Under the pieces are notes generated by a model. It was not told the DNA's origin. It made no database searches and saw only the letters and a program-made list of their open reading frames with translations. Both the position numbers and the translations under genes were made by a program. This document shows, piece by piece, positions 27,419-35,723 of a DNA stretch of 64,000 nucleotides; within the stretch, counting starts at the first letter, position 1, and every line of letters begins with the position of its first letter. Source of the DNA: Pseudomonadota bacterium (lineage in GTDB: Bacteria > Pseudomonadota > Alphaproteobacteria > GCA-2746255); assembly GCA_040752895.1 (NCBI GenBank), contig JBFMHN010000002.1, positions 140,368 to 204,367 on the forward strand. The letters are read 5' to 3'.

Positions 27419-28630
27419 CTAGCTCGGCCGCCCGCGGGTGGCGCGCGCACGGGAAGGCGCTACCCCATCGGCGAGAAGGCGTTCGTAAAGCCCGGCATAG
27501 GCCTGCGCGCAGGCCTCCAGGGTGAAGCGGCGGGCGACCCGGGCCTGGCCCGCTTGCCCCATCCGGCGGCGAAGCGCCGCGTCACCGGCCAGCCGGAGGA
27601 TCGCCCCCCCCAGGCGTCCGGCATCCTGCTGCGGCACGACGAAGCCGGTTTCGCCGTCAACCACGGCCTCGGCATTGCCGCCGACATTCGTCACAACCAT
27701 CGGAAGCCCCGCCGCCATGCTTTCGAGCAGGCTGTTCGAAAATCCTTCCTGATCCGAGCAGAGAAGCCCGATGTCGGAAAGCGCCAGAAGTGCGGCGACG
27801 TCCGATCTCGGGCCCAGCCAGTGCACGTGTCGCGCAAGGCGGTTCTCGCGAGCCACTTCCGCCAGCGCCTCGCCAATGCCGTCGTCCCTGCCCACGCACA
27901 AAAGCACCCACTCGCGCGGCAATTGCTCGCGCACCCGCCCAAGGGCCCGCAGAAGACCCGTATGCCCCTTATAGTAAATCAGGTTCGCAACCAGGATCAG
28001 CACGAGCGTTTCTTCTCCGATCCGATAGGCGGAAAGAAGCGCCTTGCGCGTCGTTTTTTTCGTGGCGGTGACGACGGCGGAAAGGTCGAGCCCGTTATAA
28101 ATCAGGCCGAGTTTTTCTTCCGGGATACCTTCCAGGCGAAGCTGCGCGACGACCGCCTTCGAGTTGCCCACCGCCATCCGCACGTGCCGGTGCAGCCGCC
28201 GTTCCAGCCGCGCGAGAAGAGGGTGCTTCAACTGATAGGTCGCGAGGTTTCGCCGGCTCATGGCCCGGCAAGGAACGCGCGCCACAAGCGCGCAAAGGCC
28301 GCCGACCAGGTAAGCCATCGGAAGAAAAAAATGCGCGATGTCCGGCTTCCGTCTCCGCATGAGCAGCGTCAGGCGGACGGCCGTCAAAGGCAGGAGCAAG
28401 GCGTACCCAACCGCCCGCGGCAGAAGGCGCCGAACGACCGACCCGCCCCACGGCTCTAGGACGGGAACGCCCGCGGCTTCCAGTTTCGGGGCGAGGACAC
28501 CCTTGTGGGTCAGGGCATACACAAGGACCTGGAAGCCATCGCGATTGAGACGGGGAAGAACTTGGGTAAGATGTTGCGCCGTGCCCCCGACGTCCAAATC
28601 TCCGACCACGATGAGGAGGGTTCTTTTCAT
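27419..28630 (-). CDS. GT4-family glycosyltransferase
   Basis: A 403-residue GT-B fold glycosyltransferase. The N-terminal domain starts LLIVVGDLDVGGTAQHLTQVLPRL. The C-terminal nucleotide-sugar domain has LVANLIYYKGH, the E-x7-E motif in EGFSNSLLESMAAGLP, and TNVGGNAEAV. It likely adds a sugar from a nucleotide donor during surface polysaccharide assembly on the cytoplasmic face. Donor and acceptor cannot be told. First gene of the unit leading to asnB and sixA, divergent from the next glycosyltransferase. Confidence 0.9.
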   Translation of the reverse strand: MKRTLLIVVGDLDVGGTAQHLTQVLPRLNRDGFQVLVYALTHKGVLAPKLEAAGVPVLEPWGGSVVRRLLPRAVGYALLLPLTAVRLTLLMRRRKPDIAHFFLPMAYLVGGLCALVARVPCRAMSRRNLATYQLKHPLLARLERRLHRHVRMAVGNSKAVVAQLRLEGIPEEKLGLIYNGLDLSAVVTATKKTTRKALLSAYRIGEETLVLILVANLIYYKGHTGLLRALGRVREQLPREWVLLCVGRDDGIGEALAEVARENRLARHVHWLGPRSDVAALLALSDIGLLCSDQEGFSNSLLESMAAGLPMVVTNVGGNAEAVVDGETGFVVPQQDAGRLGGAILRLAGDAALRRRMGQAGQARVARRFTLEACAQAYAGLYERLLADGVAPSRARATRGRPS

Positions 28631-28797
28631 CTTCCAAATGCAAGCGGCGCCGGACCGATTTTTATTCCCCGTTTCCGTAAACTTCCGGACGCCGCCAAAC
28701 GGCGTTTACCGGTAGAATGAGAAAGTGTCGCCCGCCACGCCTTAAAAGAAAGACCGGCCAAGGCATGCGCCGGTCGGAGAACGCAGAAAAGTAACAT

Positions 28798-29946
28798 ATG
28801 TCCGACCCCCGAAAAGCAAAGATTCTCTTTCTGGTCACCGAAGACTGGTACTTCTGCTCGCACCGCCTGCCCATCGCCCGCGCCGCGCGCGACGCCGGCA
28901 TGGAGGTCGTTGTCGCCACACGGGTTTCGGACCGCGCCGAGGCGATTCGCGCCGAGGGCTTCCGCCTTCTCCCGATCGGTCTTCGCCGGCGCAGTTTCAA
29001 CCCGTTTCGCGAGGTCGCCGCCTTGGCCGAGCTTGTTCGCCTATACCGACGCGAACGGCCGGACCTCGTCCACCACGTGGCCATGAAGCCGGTGCTCTAC
29101 GGCTCGTTCGCCGCCTGGCTGTGCGGCGGGCTGACCGCCGTCAACGCGTTGGCGGGGCTGGGCTTTGTCTTCGCCTCGTCGAATCTGCGGGCGCGCGCGC
29201 TTCGTCCGTTTGTCCGCTTCGCCTTGCGCTTCCTGTTGAACCGCGTGAACGGAAAGGTCGTTCTGCAAAACCCGGACGATCGGCGAGCCCTTCAGGAAAC
29301 GGCCGGCATCAAACCGGAACGCATGATGGTCATTCCCGGCTCCGGCGTCGACACGACCCACTTTCAACCCCTTCCGGAACCGCCCGGCGCCTCGATCGGC
29401 GTCGCCATGGTCGCCCGCATGCTGGCCGTGAAAGGCGTTTACGACCTGATCGCGGCGGCCCGCCTCTTGGCCCGCCGCGATAAACGGGTGCGCGTTCTTC
29501 TCTATGGGATGCCCGACCCGGACAACCCGACCTCGATCCCGCGGGCGCAGCTCGAGGCGTGGACCGCCGAAGGAATCGTCGAATGGCGCGGCTTCGAGGT
29601 GGACGTCCGACGCATCTGGCGGGAAGCCCATATCGCGGTTCTGCCTTCCTATGGCGAAGGCGTGCCGAAATCGCTTCTCGAAGCGGCGGCCTGCGGACGC
29701 CCCGTCGTGACAACGGACGCGCCCGGCTGCCGGGAAGTCGTGCGTCCGGACGAGACCGGCCTTCTGGTCCCGCCGGGTGAGGTGGAAGCCCTGGCCGGGG
29801 CGCTCGCCCACCTGGCCGGCGACGAGGCCCTGCGGCGGGCCATGGGCGAGAAGGGAAGGCGCTTCATCGAGGCGACGTTTTCCGAGCGTCTCGTCGTCAC
29901 CCAGACGATGGCGCTCTACCGCGAACTTCTGGCACGCGCGCGCTAG
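28798..29946 (+). CDS. GT4-family glycosyltransferase
   Basis: A 382-residue GT-B glycosyltransferase starting KILFLVTEDWYFCSHRLP, typical of enzymes with an N-terminal GT4-like acceptor domain (WbpH/PglA-like). LAGLGFVFAS follows, then the donor domain VARMLAVKGVYDL and E-x7-E in GEGVPKSLLEAAACGRP. It is probably part of O-antigen or capsule synthesis. Divergent from the GT at 28630 with 167 bases between, and its end overlaps the convergent methyltransferase by four bases. Confidence 0.9.
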   Translation: MSDPRKAKILFLVTEDWYFCSHRLPIARAARDAGMEVVVATRVSDRAEAIRAEGFRLLPIGLRRRSFNPFREVAALAELVRLYRRERPDLVHHVAMKPVLYGSFAAWLCGGLTAVNALAGLGFVFASSNLRARALRPFVRFALRFLLNRVNGKVVLQNPDDRRALQETAGIKPERMMVIPGSGVDTTHFQPLPEPPGASIGVAMVARMLAVKGVYDLIAAARLLARRDKRVRVLLYGMPDPDNPTSIPRAQLEAWTAEGIVEWRGFEVDVRRIWREAHIAVLPSYGEGVPKSLLEAAACGRPVVTTDAPGCREVVRPDETGLLVPPGEVEALAGALAHLAGDEALRRAMGEKGRRFIEATFSERLVVTQTMALYRELLARAR

Positions 29947-30815
29947 TCCGATACGGGCCGCGCGAAAACCTCGATGACATGGCCGCGCCGGGCAAGGCGA
30001 TCGGCGACCCAAAGCAAACCCTGCAAAGGCTTCGTCACCAGCCGGTTCGAAAGGTGGAAGGCCTGGTCCGGAAGCCAGGTCGCCAGGCGCTCGACCCGGA
30101 AGCCGCCCTTCTCCATAAGCCGGCAGAGGCTTGCGACCGTGTAGAAATACGGGTGGTGGATGGATTCCAGCCCATAGCGCCGCCGCAACCCCGCCGCCCG
30201 GTACAGAAGATCGATCGGGTTGATGAACTGCTGCGGCACTTCGACGACGAGCAGCCCGTCCGGCAGCAAAAGCGTGCGGATGCGGTCGAGATAGGTAAGC
30301 GGTTCCGCCAGATGTTCGAGCACGTGATTCATGTGAACGACGTCGTAACGCGGCCGCAGCGGCAGCGCGTCGCGGACGAGGTCGCCCTTGATCAAAGCGA
30401 TCCCGTGCTCCCGCCGCGCCGCCTCGCAGGCCTCCCCGGAAAGCTCGATCCCATCGGCCGCAATGCCCGCCTCCCGAGCGGCGCGGACGGCAAGGCCGTT
30501 GGCCGCCCCGATATCGAGCAAGCTTTCCGGCCGGCGGCCCAAATGCCGGACAACGCGCGTCATCCGGTGGCCGAAATAGCGGAGCATGTCGCCCTCTACC
30601 CGGCGGAGCGAGGCAGCCGCCAAGCGCGCCGTGTGGTAATTACCTGTATAGAGCGCCTCGCATTCCTCAAGCGTCGGCGTCGGGTAAAGCCAGGCGATAT
30701 CTCCGCAACGCAATACTTTGCGGCCGGGCGGCAGCGACAGCAGCCGTTCGGCGGCGCGCCATTCGACGACCGGCGGCAGGGGCTTGGCAAGGAAGCAGCG
30801 TGGGGTTTCCGACAT
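29943..30815 (-). CDS. Class I SAM-dependent methyltransferase
   Basis: A 290-residue enzyme. An N-terminal region has LYPTPTLEECEALYTGNYHTAR, as found in polysaccharide-associated methyltransferases. The SAM-binding core has LLDIGAANGLAVRAAREAG (motif I, about 100-118) and VHMNHVLEHLAEP (about 155-167). A C-terminal hydrophobic stretch follows. The substrate is probably a sugar or lipid-linked glycan, judging by neighbours. It lies downstream of the O-antigen ligase-like gene with a 71-base gap that contains a tandem 11-base duplication. Confidence 0.86.
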   Translation of the reverse strand: MSETPRCFLAKPLPPVVEWRAAERLLSLPPGRKVLRCGDIAWLYPTPTLEECEALYTGNYHTARLAAASLRRVEGDMLRYFGHRMTRVVRHLGRRPESLLDIGAANGLAVRAAREAGIAADGIELSGEACEAARREHGIALIKGDLVRDALPLRPRYDVVHMNHVLEHLAEPLTYLDRIRTLLLPDGLLVVEVPQQFINPIDLLYRAAGLRRRYGLESIHHPYFYTVASLCRLMEKGGFRVERLATWLPDQAFHLSNRLVTKPLQGLLWVADRLARRGHVIEVFARPVSD

Positions 30816-30842
30816 GGCCTTTCACATTCCCAACCTATACGC

Positions 30843-30866
30843 CCATCGTAGCGCCATCGTAGCGCC
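30843..30866. repeat. Tandem 11-base duplication
   Basis: CCATCGTAGCG occurs twice head to tail (30843-30853 and 30854-30864), followed by another CC, in the gap between the ligase-like gene and the methyltransferase gene. Confidence 0.75.
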
Positions 30867-30886
30867 GGCCGGGCAGAGATAGCGCG

Positions 30887-32140
30887 TCAAATGTCCGGGG
30901 TTTTCCGCTTGGCCGCCGCCGCCAGCGTCCGGGCCAGGCCATAGGCCAGAACGACGTGGAAAACGCGCAAGCCCAGGACGCCGTGCAGCAGCATCGGCAG
31001 CAGGATATAGACACCCAGCATCGCCCGGCGATACCCATCGAACCGCCGCGCGGCAAAGCCAACCAGGGCAAGAAGCGCGCCGCCGATGCCTATCCCCAGC
31101 GCCCCAAGCTCGGTCAGAAGCTGAAGGGGAACGTTGTGGACGTTGCCGCCGCCGATAACCAAGGCTTGCGCGTTCGCAGCCCTCTGCAGGGCGGGGCCGA
31201 ACTGGTTGACCCCGATCCCCCACGGAAAGCTTTCGACGGCGAACCGCCACGCCGGCGTCCACAACTCCAGGCGCAAGTCGAAGGACTTTTGAATCTCTTG
31301 CCAAGGCATTGTGTAGATCGAGACCCTGCCCAAGCCCAGCTTGATGTCGATGAGCGCAAAAACAAAGAAAGCGGCAAGCGCGGCAAACGCGCCAACGCCG
31401 ACGGCAAGCCACCTTCTCCGGCCAGGTTCAAGCCTGCGGAACTGCAAAAGCAGAAAAAGCGCAACAAGCAGGAAGGCAACCAACGTGAATATCTTCGCAT
31501 AGAGCAGGAAAACGACGGCAAAAGCCCACGCGGAAAGAACAAGAGTCTTCAAGAAATTCATCGGTTTCTGCCGCATCTCGGCCGAAGCGAACAGGAGCAA
31601 AAGCAGCCCCGTGATGGTCGCGGCGTAGATCGTCTCGTAGGTTACCCATTGCGTGATGTGCACTTCCAGGTACTGCATGCCGAGGGCTTGAACGGAAGCG
31701 CCGAAGACGAGGAAGAGGAGAAGCCCGAGGGAAGGCCGCCGCCCCGCCCCCTGCAGCAGAAGGGCAAGCATGCCGATGTCGAGGAAGAAAGCCGCCGTTT
31801 TCAGAGTGCCGAACGCCAGCGAGGGAAGGTGGACGCCGCTTGCGAACGCCACCATCGCCACCGAATGGAGGACGATGAGCAACACCGGCGTCAGAAAGAG
31901 CAGGACCGTTGTGCGCCCGGGCCAGCTAACCCAGCCCCGCGCCGCCGCGAAAAGAAAAACCAGCGGCAAGAACAGGTCATAGAGGGAAAGGCTGACCGGG
32001 GCGCCGTCCGGGCCGACCGGAAACGGCCAGATGGCGAGAAAGCTTAGGCCCAGGAGCAACCAGAAGCCGTCCACCCTGCTTTGCGAAAGCTTGGGTACGG
32101 CCCCTTTGCCCGTGGAATTGCCGCCGTCTGGTGGGAACAT
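30887..32140 (-). CDS. O-antigen ligase/polymerase-like membrane protein
   Basis: A 417-residue polytopic protein with about ten membrane segments and a larger soluble loop near residues 265-330. That loop holds the Wzy_C/WaaL-type motif ESFPWGIGVNQFGPAL and GGNVHNVPLQLLTELG, including the conserved His of NVHN. These enzymes ligate O-antigen to lipid A core or polymerise repeat units in the periplasm. Ligase versus polymerase cannot be resolved from sequence. It lies with glycosyltransferases and a methyltransferase. Confidence 0.82.
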   Translation of the reverse strand: MFPPDGGNSTGKGAVPKLSQSRVDGFWLLLGLSFLAIWPFPVGPDGAPVSLSLYDLFLPLVFLFAAARGWVSWPGRTTVLLFLTPVLLIVLHSVAMVAFASGVHLPSLAFGTLKTAAFFLDIGMLALLLQGAGRRPSLGLLLFLVFGASVQALGMQYLEVHITQWVTYETIYAATITGLLLLLFASAEMRQKPMNFLKTLVLSAWAFAVVFLLYAKIFTLVAFLLVALFLLLQFRRLEPGRRRWLAVGVGAFAALAAFFVFALIDIKLGLGRVSIYTMPWQEIQKSFDLRLELWTPAWRFAVESFPWGIGVNQFGPALQRAANAQALVIGGGNVHNVPLQLLTELGALGIGIGGALLALVGFAARRFDGYRRAMLGVYILLPMLLHGVLGLRVFHVVLAYGLARTLAAAAKRKTPDI

Positions 32141-32399
32141 GGCGCCGTGAACACGCGTGGAAAGATTGGCTTCGGTCGGCTAGACTTATACCGCATCGCA
32201 TCCTTTATCGCACCCTTGGCCGGAGGGACGAAAAAAGCGGGAAAAACCGGTTTCCTCCGACCCATTGGATTTTACGGAAAACGCCCTCCCACAGCCGGCC
32301 GCGATCTGTTATAGACCCATCTCCATCTTCGCCCGTGACGCCGCCGGCCGAGCGATCCGCACTGTCGAAGCCGGCAAGCCCCGTGACCGGAAATCTCCG

Positions 32400-34436
32400 A
32401 TGGCCGCAAACTTGTTCACCCCCGTCTCCCACCCATCCACCCCTCCGACCGCAAGCGGGGCACCCACCCACCGGGACCTCGCCAACGCCATCCGGGCGCT
32501 GACGATGGACGCCGTGGAGAAGGCCCAGTCCGGCCACCCCGGCATGCCGATGGGAATGGCCGACGCGGCGACCGTCCTCTATGGACAATTCCTGAAATTC
32601 GACCCGGCCTGGCCAGCCTGGCCGGACCGCGACCGGCTGGTGCTCTCGGCCGGCCACGGTTCGATGCTGCTCTATGCGCTTTGCTACCTCACCGGCTACC
32701 CGGACATGCCGATTGAGGCGCTTGAGAATTTCCGTCAACTGGGAAGCCGCACCCCCGGCCACCCGGAATACGGCCACGCGCAAGGCATCGAGACGACGAC
32801 AGGGCCCCTGGGCCAGGGATTGGGGAGCGCCGTCGGCATGGCAATCGCCGAACGCCACCTCGCCGCTTGCTTCGGCGAGGACGCTGTCGATCACTACACC
32901 TACGTCATCGCCGGCGACGGCTGCCTGATGGAAGGGATCAGCCACGAGGCGATCTCGCTGGCGGGGCACTTGCGGCTCCGCAAATTGATCGTCCTTTTCG
33001 ACGACAACCACATCTCGATCGACGGGCCGACTTCGCTCACCCTTTCCGAGGATGCCTTGAGGCGTTTCGAGGCGGCCGGCTGGGATGGCGCCCGCATCGA
33101 CGGCCACGATCCGGACGCCATCGCCAAGGCTATCGCAAGCGCCCGGCTGTCCGCGAAGCCTTCCCTCATCGCCTGCCGGACGACGATCGGCTACGGCGCG
33201 CCGACCAAGGCCGGCACCGCCGCCACCCACGGCGCGCCCTTGGGCGCCGAAGAAGTAGCCGGCGCGCGGAAGGCGCTTGGCTGGAAGGCGCCACCCTTCG
33301 TCGTGCCGGAAGCGATTCTGGCCGCCTGGCGCGCCATCGGGGAACGCGGCAAGGAGGCGCGCCTGGCCTGGGAAAAAAGGCACGCGCATATGGCGGCGGA
33401 CTTACGGTCCGAGTTCGATCGCAGGCTGGCCGGCGCGTTGCCGGTGAACTGGGAAGCGCCGCTTGAGCGCCTCAAGGCAAAATGGCTGTCGGAAAAGCCG
33501 AAGCTCGCCAGCCGGCAGGCCTCCCAGAAGGCGCTCGAGGCGCTGACCGAGACCTTGCCTGAATTGATCGGCGGTTCCGCCGACCTGACCGGCTCGAACA
33601 ACACCCAGACCGCCACCCAAAAGCCGCTCACGGCGGACGATTACGGCGGCACCTATCTCCACTACGGGGTGCGTGAGCACGGCATGGCGGCGGCCATGAA
33701 CGGGCTTGCGCTGCATGGCGGCGCGATTCCCTATGGCGGCAGCTTCCTTGTCTTCACGGATTATTGCCGGCCGGCGCTTCGGCTTTCCGCGCTGATGGGC
33801 CAGGGCGTCGTTTACGTGATGACCCACGACTCGATCGGGCTTGGCGAGGATGGGCCGACGCACCAGCCGGTCGAGCATTTGGCAGCCTTGCGGGCAATGC
33901 CGAACCTCAACGTCTTCCGCCCGGCCGATGCCGTGGAGACGGCCGAATGCTGGGCGCTCGCCATCGCCCAGCGGCGACGCCCAAGCGTGCTGGCGCTGAG
34001 CCGCCAGGGACTTGCCGCCCTTCGCACGACGCCCTCGCGGACAAATCTTTCGGCGAAGGGGGCTTACGTGCTTGGCGCGCCGAAGGCCAAGACCCGCGTG
34101 ACGCTGCTCGCCACCGGCTCCGAAGTGGGGCTGGCGCTGGAAGCCTGCGGAAGGCTAGAGGAAGAAGGCGTTCCGACCCGTGTCGTTTCGATGCCGTGCT
34201 GGGAATTGTTCGAGGAACAGGGCGCCGATTACCGCGAGGAGGTCCTAGGCCCTGGCACCCTTCGCGTCGGCATCGAGGCAGCCGTTGCCTTCGGCTGGGA
34301 GCGTTACCTCGGCGCCGACGGCATCTTCATCGGCATGGCCGGCTTTGGCGCCTCGGCGCCGGCGAAGGACCTCTATGCCCATTTCGGAATCACGGCCGAA
34401 GCGGTGGTCGAGGCGGTCCGGCGGCGGCTAGCCTGA
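32400..34436 (+). CDS. tkt: Transketolase
   Basis: Thiamine diphosphate enzyme moving two-carbon units in the pentose phosphate pathway. Seen are [25 protein letters not shown], the ThDP motif [13 protein letters not shown] (about 174-186) ending in DDNHISIDG, and the pyrimidine domain [19 protein letters not shown] and [17 protein letters not shown] start at [11 protein letters not shown] (32400; 678 residues, normal). The frame is open 45 codons upstream without a ribosome site. pgk follows after 27 bases. Confidence 0.95.
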   Translation: MAANLFTPVSHPSTPPTASGAPTHRDLANAIRALTMDAVEKAQSGHPGMPMGMADAATVLYGQFLKFDPAWPAWPDRDRLVLSAGHGSMLLYALCYLTGYPDMPIEALENFRQLGSRTPGHPEYGHAQGIETTTGPLGQGLGSAVGMAIAERHLAACFGEDAVDHYTYVIAGDGCLMEGISHEAISLAGHLRLRKLIVLFDDNHISIDGPTSLTLSEDALRRFEAAGWDGARIDGHDPDAIAKAIASARLSAKPSLIACRTTIGYGAPTKAGTAATHGAPLGAEEVAGARKALGWKAPPFVVPEAILAAWRAIGERGKEARLAWEKRHAHMAADLRSEFDRRLAGALPVNWEAPLERLKAKWLSEKPKLASRQASQKALEALTETLPELIGGSADLTGSNNTQTATQKPLTADDYGGTYLHYGVREHGMAAAMNGLALHGGAIPYGGSFLVFTDYCRPALRLSALMGQGVVYVMTHDSIGLGEDGPTHQPVEHLAALRAMPNLNVFRPADAVETAECWALAIAQRRRPSVLALSRQGLAALRTTPSRTNLSAKGAYVLGAPKAKTRVTLLATGSEVGLALEACGRLEEEGVPTRVVSMPCWELFEEQGADYREEVLGPGTLRVGIEAAVAFGWERYLGADGIFIGMAGFGASAPAKDLYAHFGITAEAVVEAVRRRLA

Positions 34437-34450
34437 TCACCTCGCCCGTT

Positions 34451-34486
34451 TATTCCTGAGACGATGAATATTCCTGAGACGATGGA
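34451..34486. repeat. 18-base tandem duplication covering the pgk start codon
   Basis: The unit TATTCCTGAGACGATGAA at 34451-34468 is repeated at 34469-34486 with one change (GAA becomes GGA). Because 18 is a multiple of three, both ATGs (34464 and 34482) are in frame with pgk and have the same upstream sequence. Confidence 0.9.
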
Positions 34487-35720
34487 AACCGCGGCAATCT
34501 TTCACACGATCGACGACTTCAACGTCCGGGGAAAACGCGTGCTGCTGCGCGTTGATCTCAACGTGCCCATCCGCGACGGCAAGGTTACGGACACGCTTCG
34601 CATCGCGCGCGTGCTGCCGACCATCCGAACGCTGACCGAACGCGGAGCGAAGGTCGTCCTGCTTTCCCATCTTGGCCGGCCGAAAGGCAGGGCGGTGCCG
34701 GAGCTTTCGCTCCGCCCCATCGTTGCCCCCCTGGAGGCTGGCCTCGGACGAAAGGTGGCCTTCGCCGAGGACTGCGTCGGGGATGTCGCGGCGGGCACCG
34801 TAGCCGGGCTCGAGGCAGGCCAGATCGCGCTGCTCGAAAACCTTCGCTTCCACCCCGGCGAGGAGGCGAACGCCGCCGACTTCGCCGGCCAGCTTGCCGC
34901 CTTGGGCGAACTATATGTGAACGACGCTTTTTCCTGTTCCCACCGCGCGCACGCTTCCGTCGAGCGGCTGGCGAAGGAGATGCCTGCCGCCGCCGGTCCG
35001 CTGCTGGAGGAAGAACTCACAACCCTCGAACGGCTGCTCACACGTCCCAAGCGGCCGATTATGGCCATCGTCGGCGGCGCCAAGGTTTCAACCAAGCTCG
35101 ATGTTCTCGACCATCTCGTTGGCAAGATGGACAGTCTTGCGATCGGCGGCGCGATGGCGAACACCTTCCTGCTTGCGCAAGAGCTGCCGATCGGAAGATC
35201 GCTGGCCGAGCCGGACATGGTGAAGACGGCGGCGGCGATCCTGGCGCGGGCGGCGGCCAATGGCTGCCGGATTCTGTTGCCGGAGGACGTCGTCGTGGCG
35301 AAGGAACTGCGGGAAGGGATCGCGACGGAGACGGTGCCGGTTTCGGCCATGCCGACGGACCGCATGATCCTCGATGTCGGTCCGCAGACGGTGGCCCGGC
35401 TCATGGAAAATTTGCGGGCGGCCAAGACGCTGGTATGGAACGGCCCGCTCGGCGCCTTCGAAACCCCGCCTTTCGACCGGGCGACGGTGGCGGCGGCGAA
35501 GGAGGCGGCCCGTCTCACGCAGGCCGGAAACTTGCTTTCCGTCGGTGGCGGCGGCGACACCATCGCCGCCCTGCACCGGGCGGGGCTGGATACCGCTTTC
35601 TCTTATATCTCGACGGCGGGCGGCGCCTTCCTGGACTGGCTCGGCGGCAAGACGCTGCCGGGGATCACGGCCCTTGCCCCGCCTCCGGGTCGGCAAGTCA
35701 CCTCACGCAAGAAAGACTGA
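34464..35720 (+). CDS. pgk: Phosphoglycerate kinase
   Basis: Transfers phosphate from 1,3-bisphosphoglycerate to ADP in glycolysis. Motifs: VLLRVDLNVPIRDGKVTD, LSHLGRPKG, ENLRFHPGEE, VNDAFSCSHRAHAS, IVGGAKVSTKL, GGAMANTFL, WNGPLGAFE and VGGGGDTIAAL. It has 418 residues from the first ATG. A tandem 18-base duplication creates a second in-frame ATG at 34482 (412 residues), so either start, or both, may be used. It follows tkt directly; gap, which usually lies between them in alphaproteobacteria, is absent. Convergent with the kinase gene. Confidence 0.96.
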   Translation: MNIPETMETAAIFHTIDDFNVRGKRVLLRVDLNVPIRDGKVTDTLRIARVLPTIRTLTERGAKVVLLSHLGRPKGRAVPELSLRPIVAPLEAGLGRKVAFAEDCVGDVAAGTVAGLEAGQIALLENLRFHPGEEANAADFAGQLAALGELYVNDAFSCSHRAHASVERLAKEMPAAAGPLLEEELTTLERLLTRPKRPIMAIVGGAKVSTKLDVLDHLVGKMDSLAIGGAMANTFLLAQELPIGRSLAEPDMVKTAAAILARAAANGCRILLPEDVVVAKELREGIATETVPVSAMPTDRMILDVGPQTVARLMENLRAAKTLVWNGPLGAFETPPFDRATVAAAKEAARLTQAGNLLSVGGGGDTIAALHRAGLDTAFSYISTAGGAFLDWLGGKTLPGITALAPPPGRQVTSRKKD

Positions 35721-35723
35721 AGA

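Noticed and set aside
30956..32047. 363-codon plus-strand frame opposite the O-antigen ligase-like gene
   Set aside because: Again a charged mirror of membrane-segment codons; no start context and no domain.
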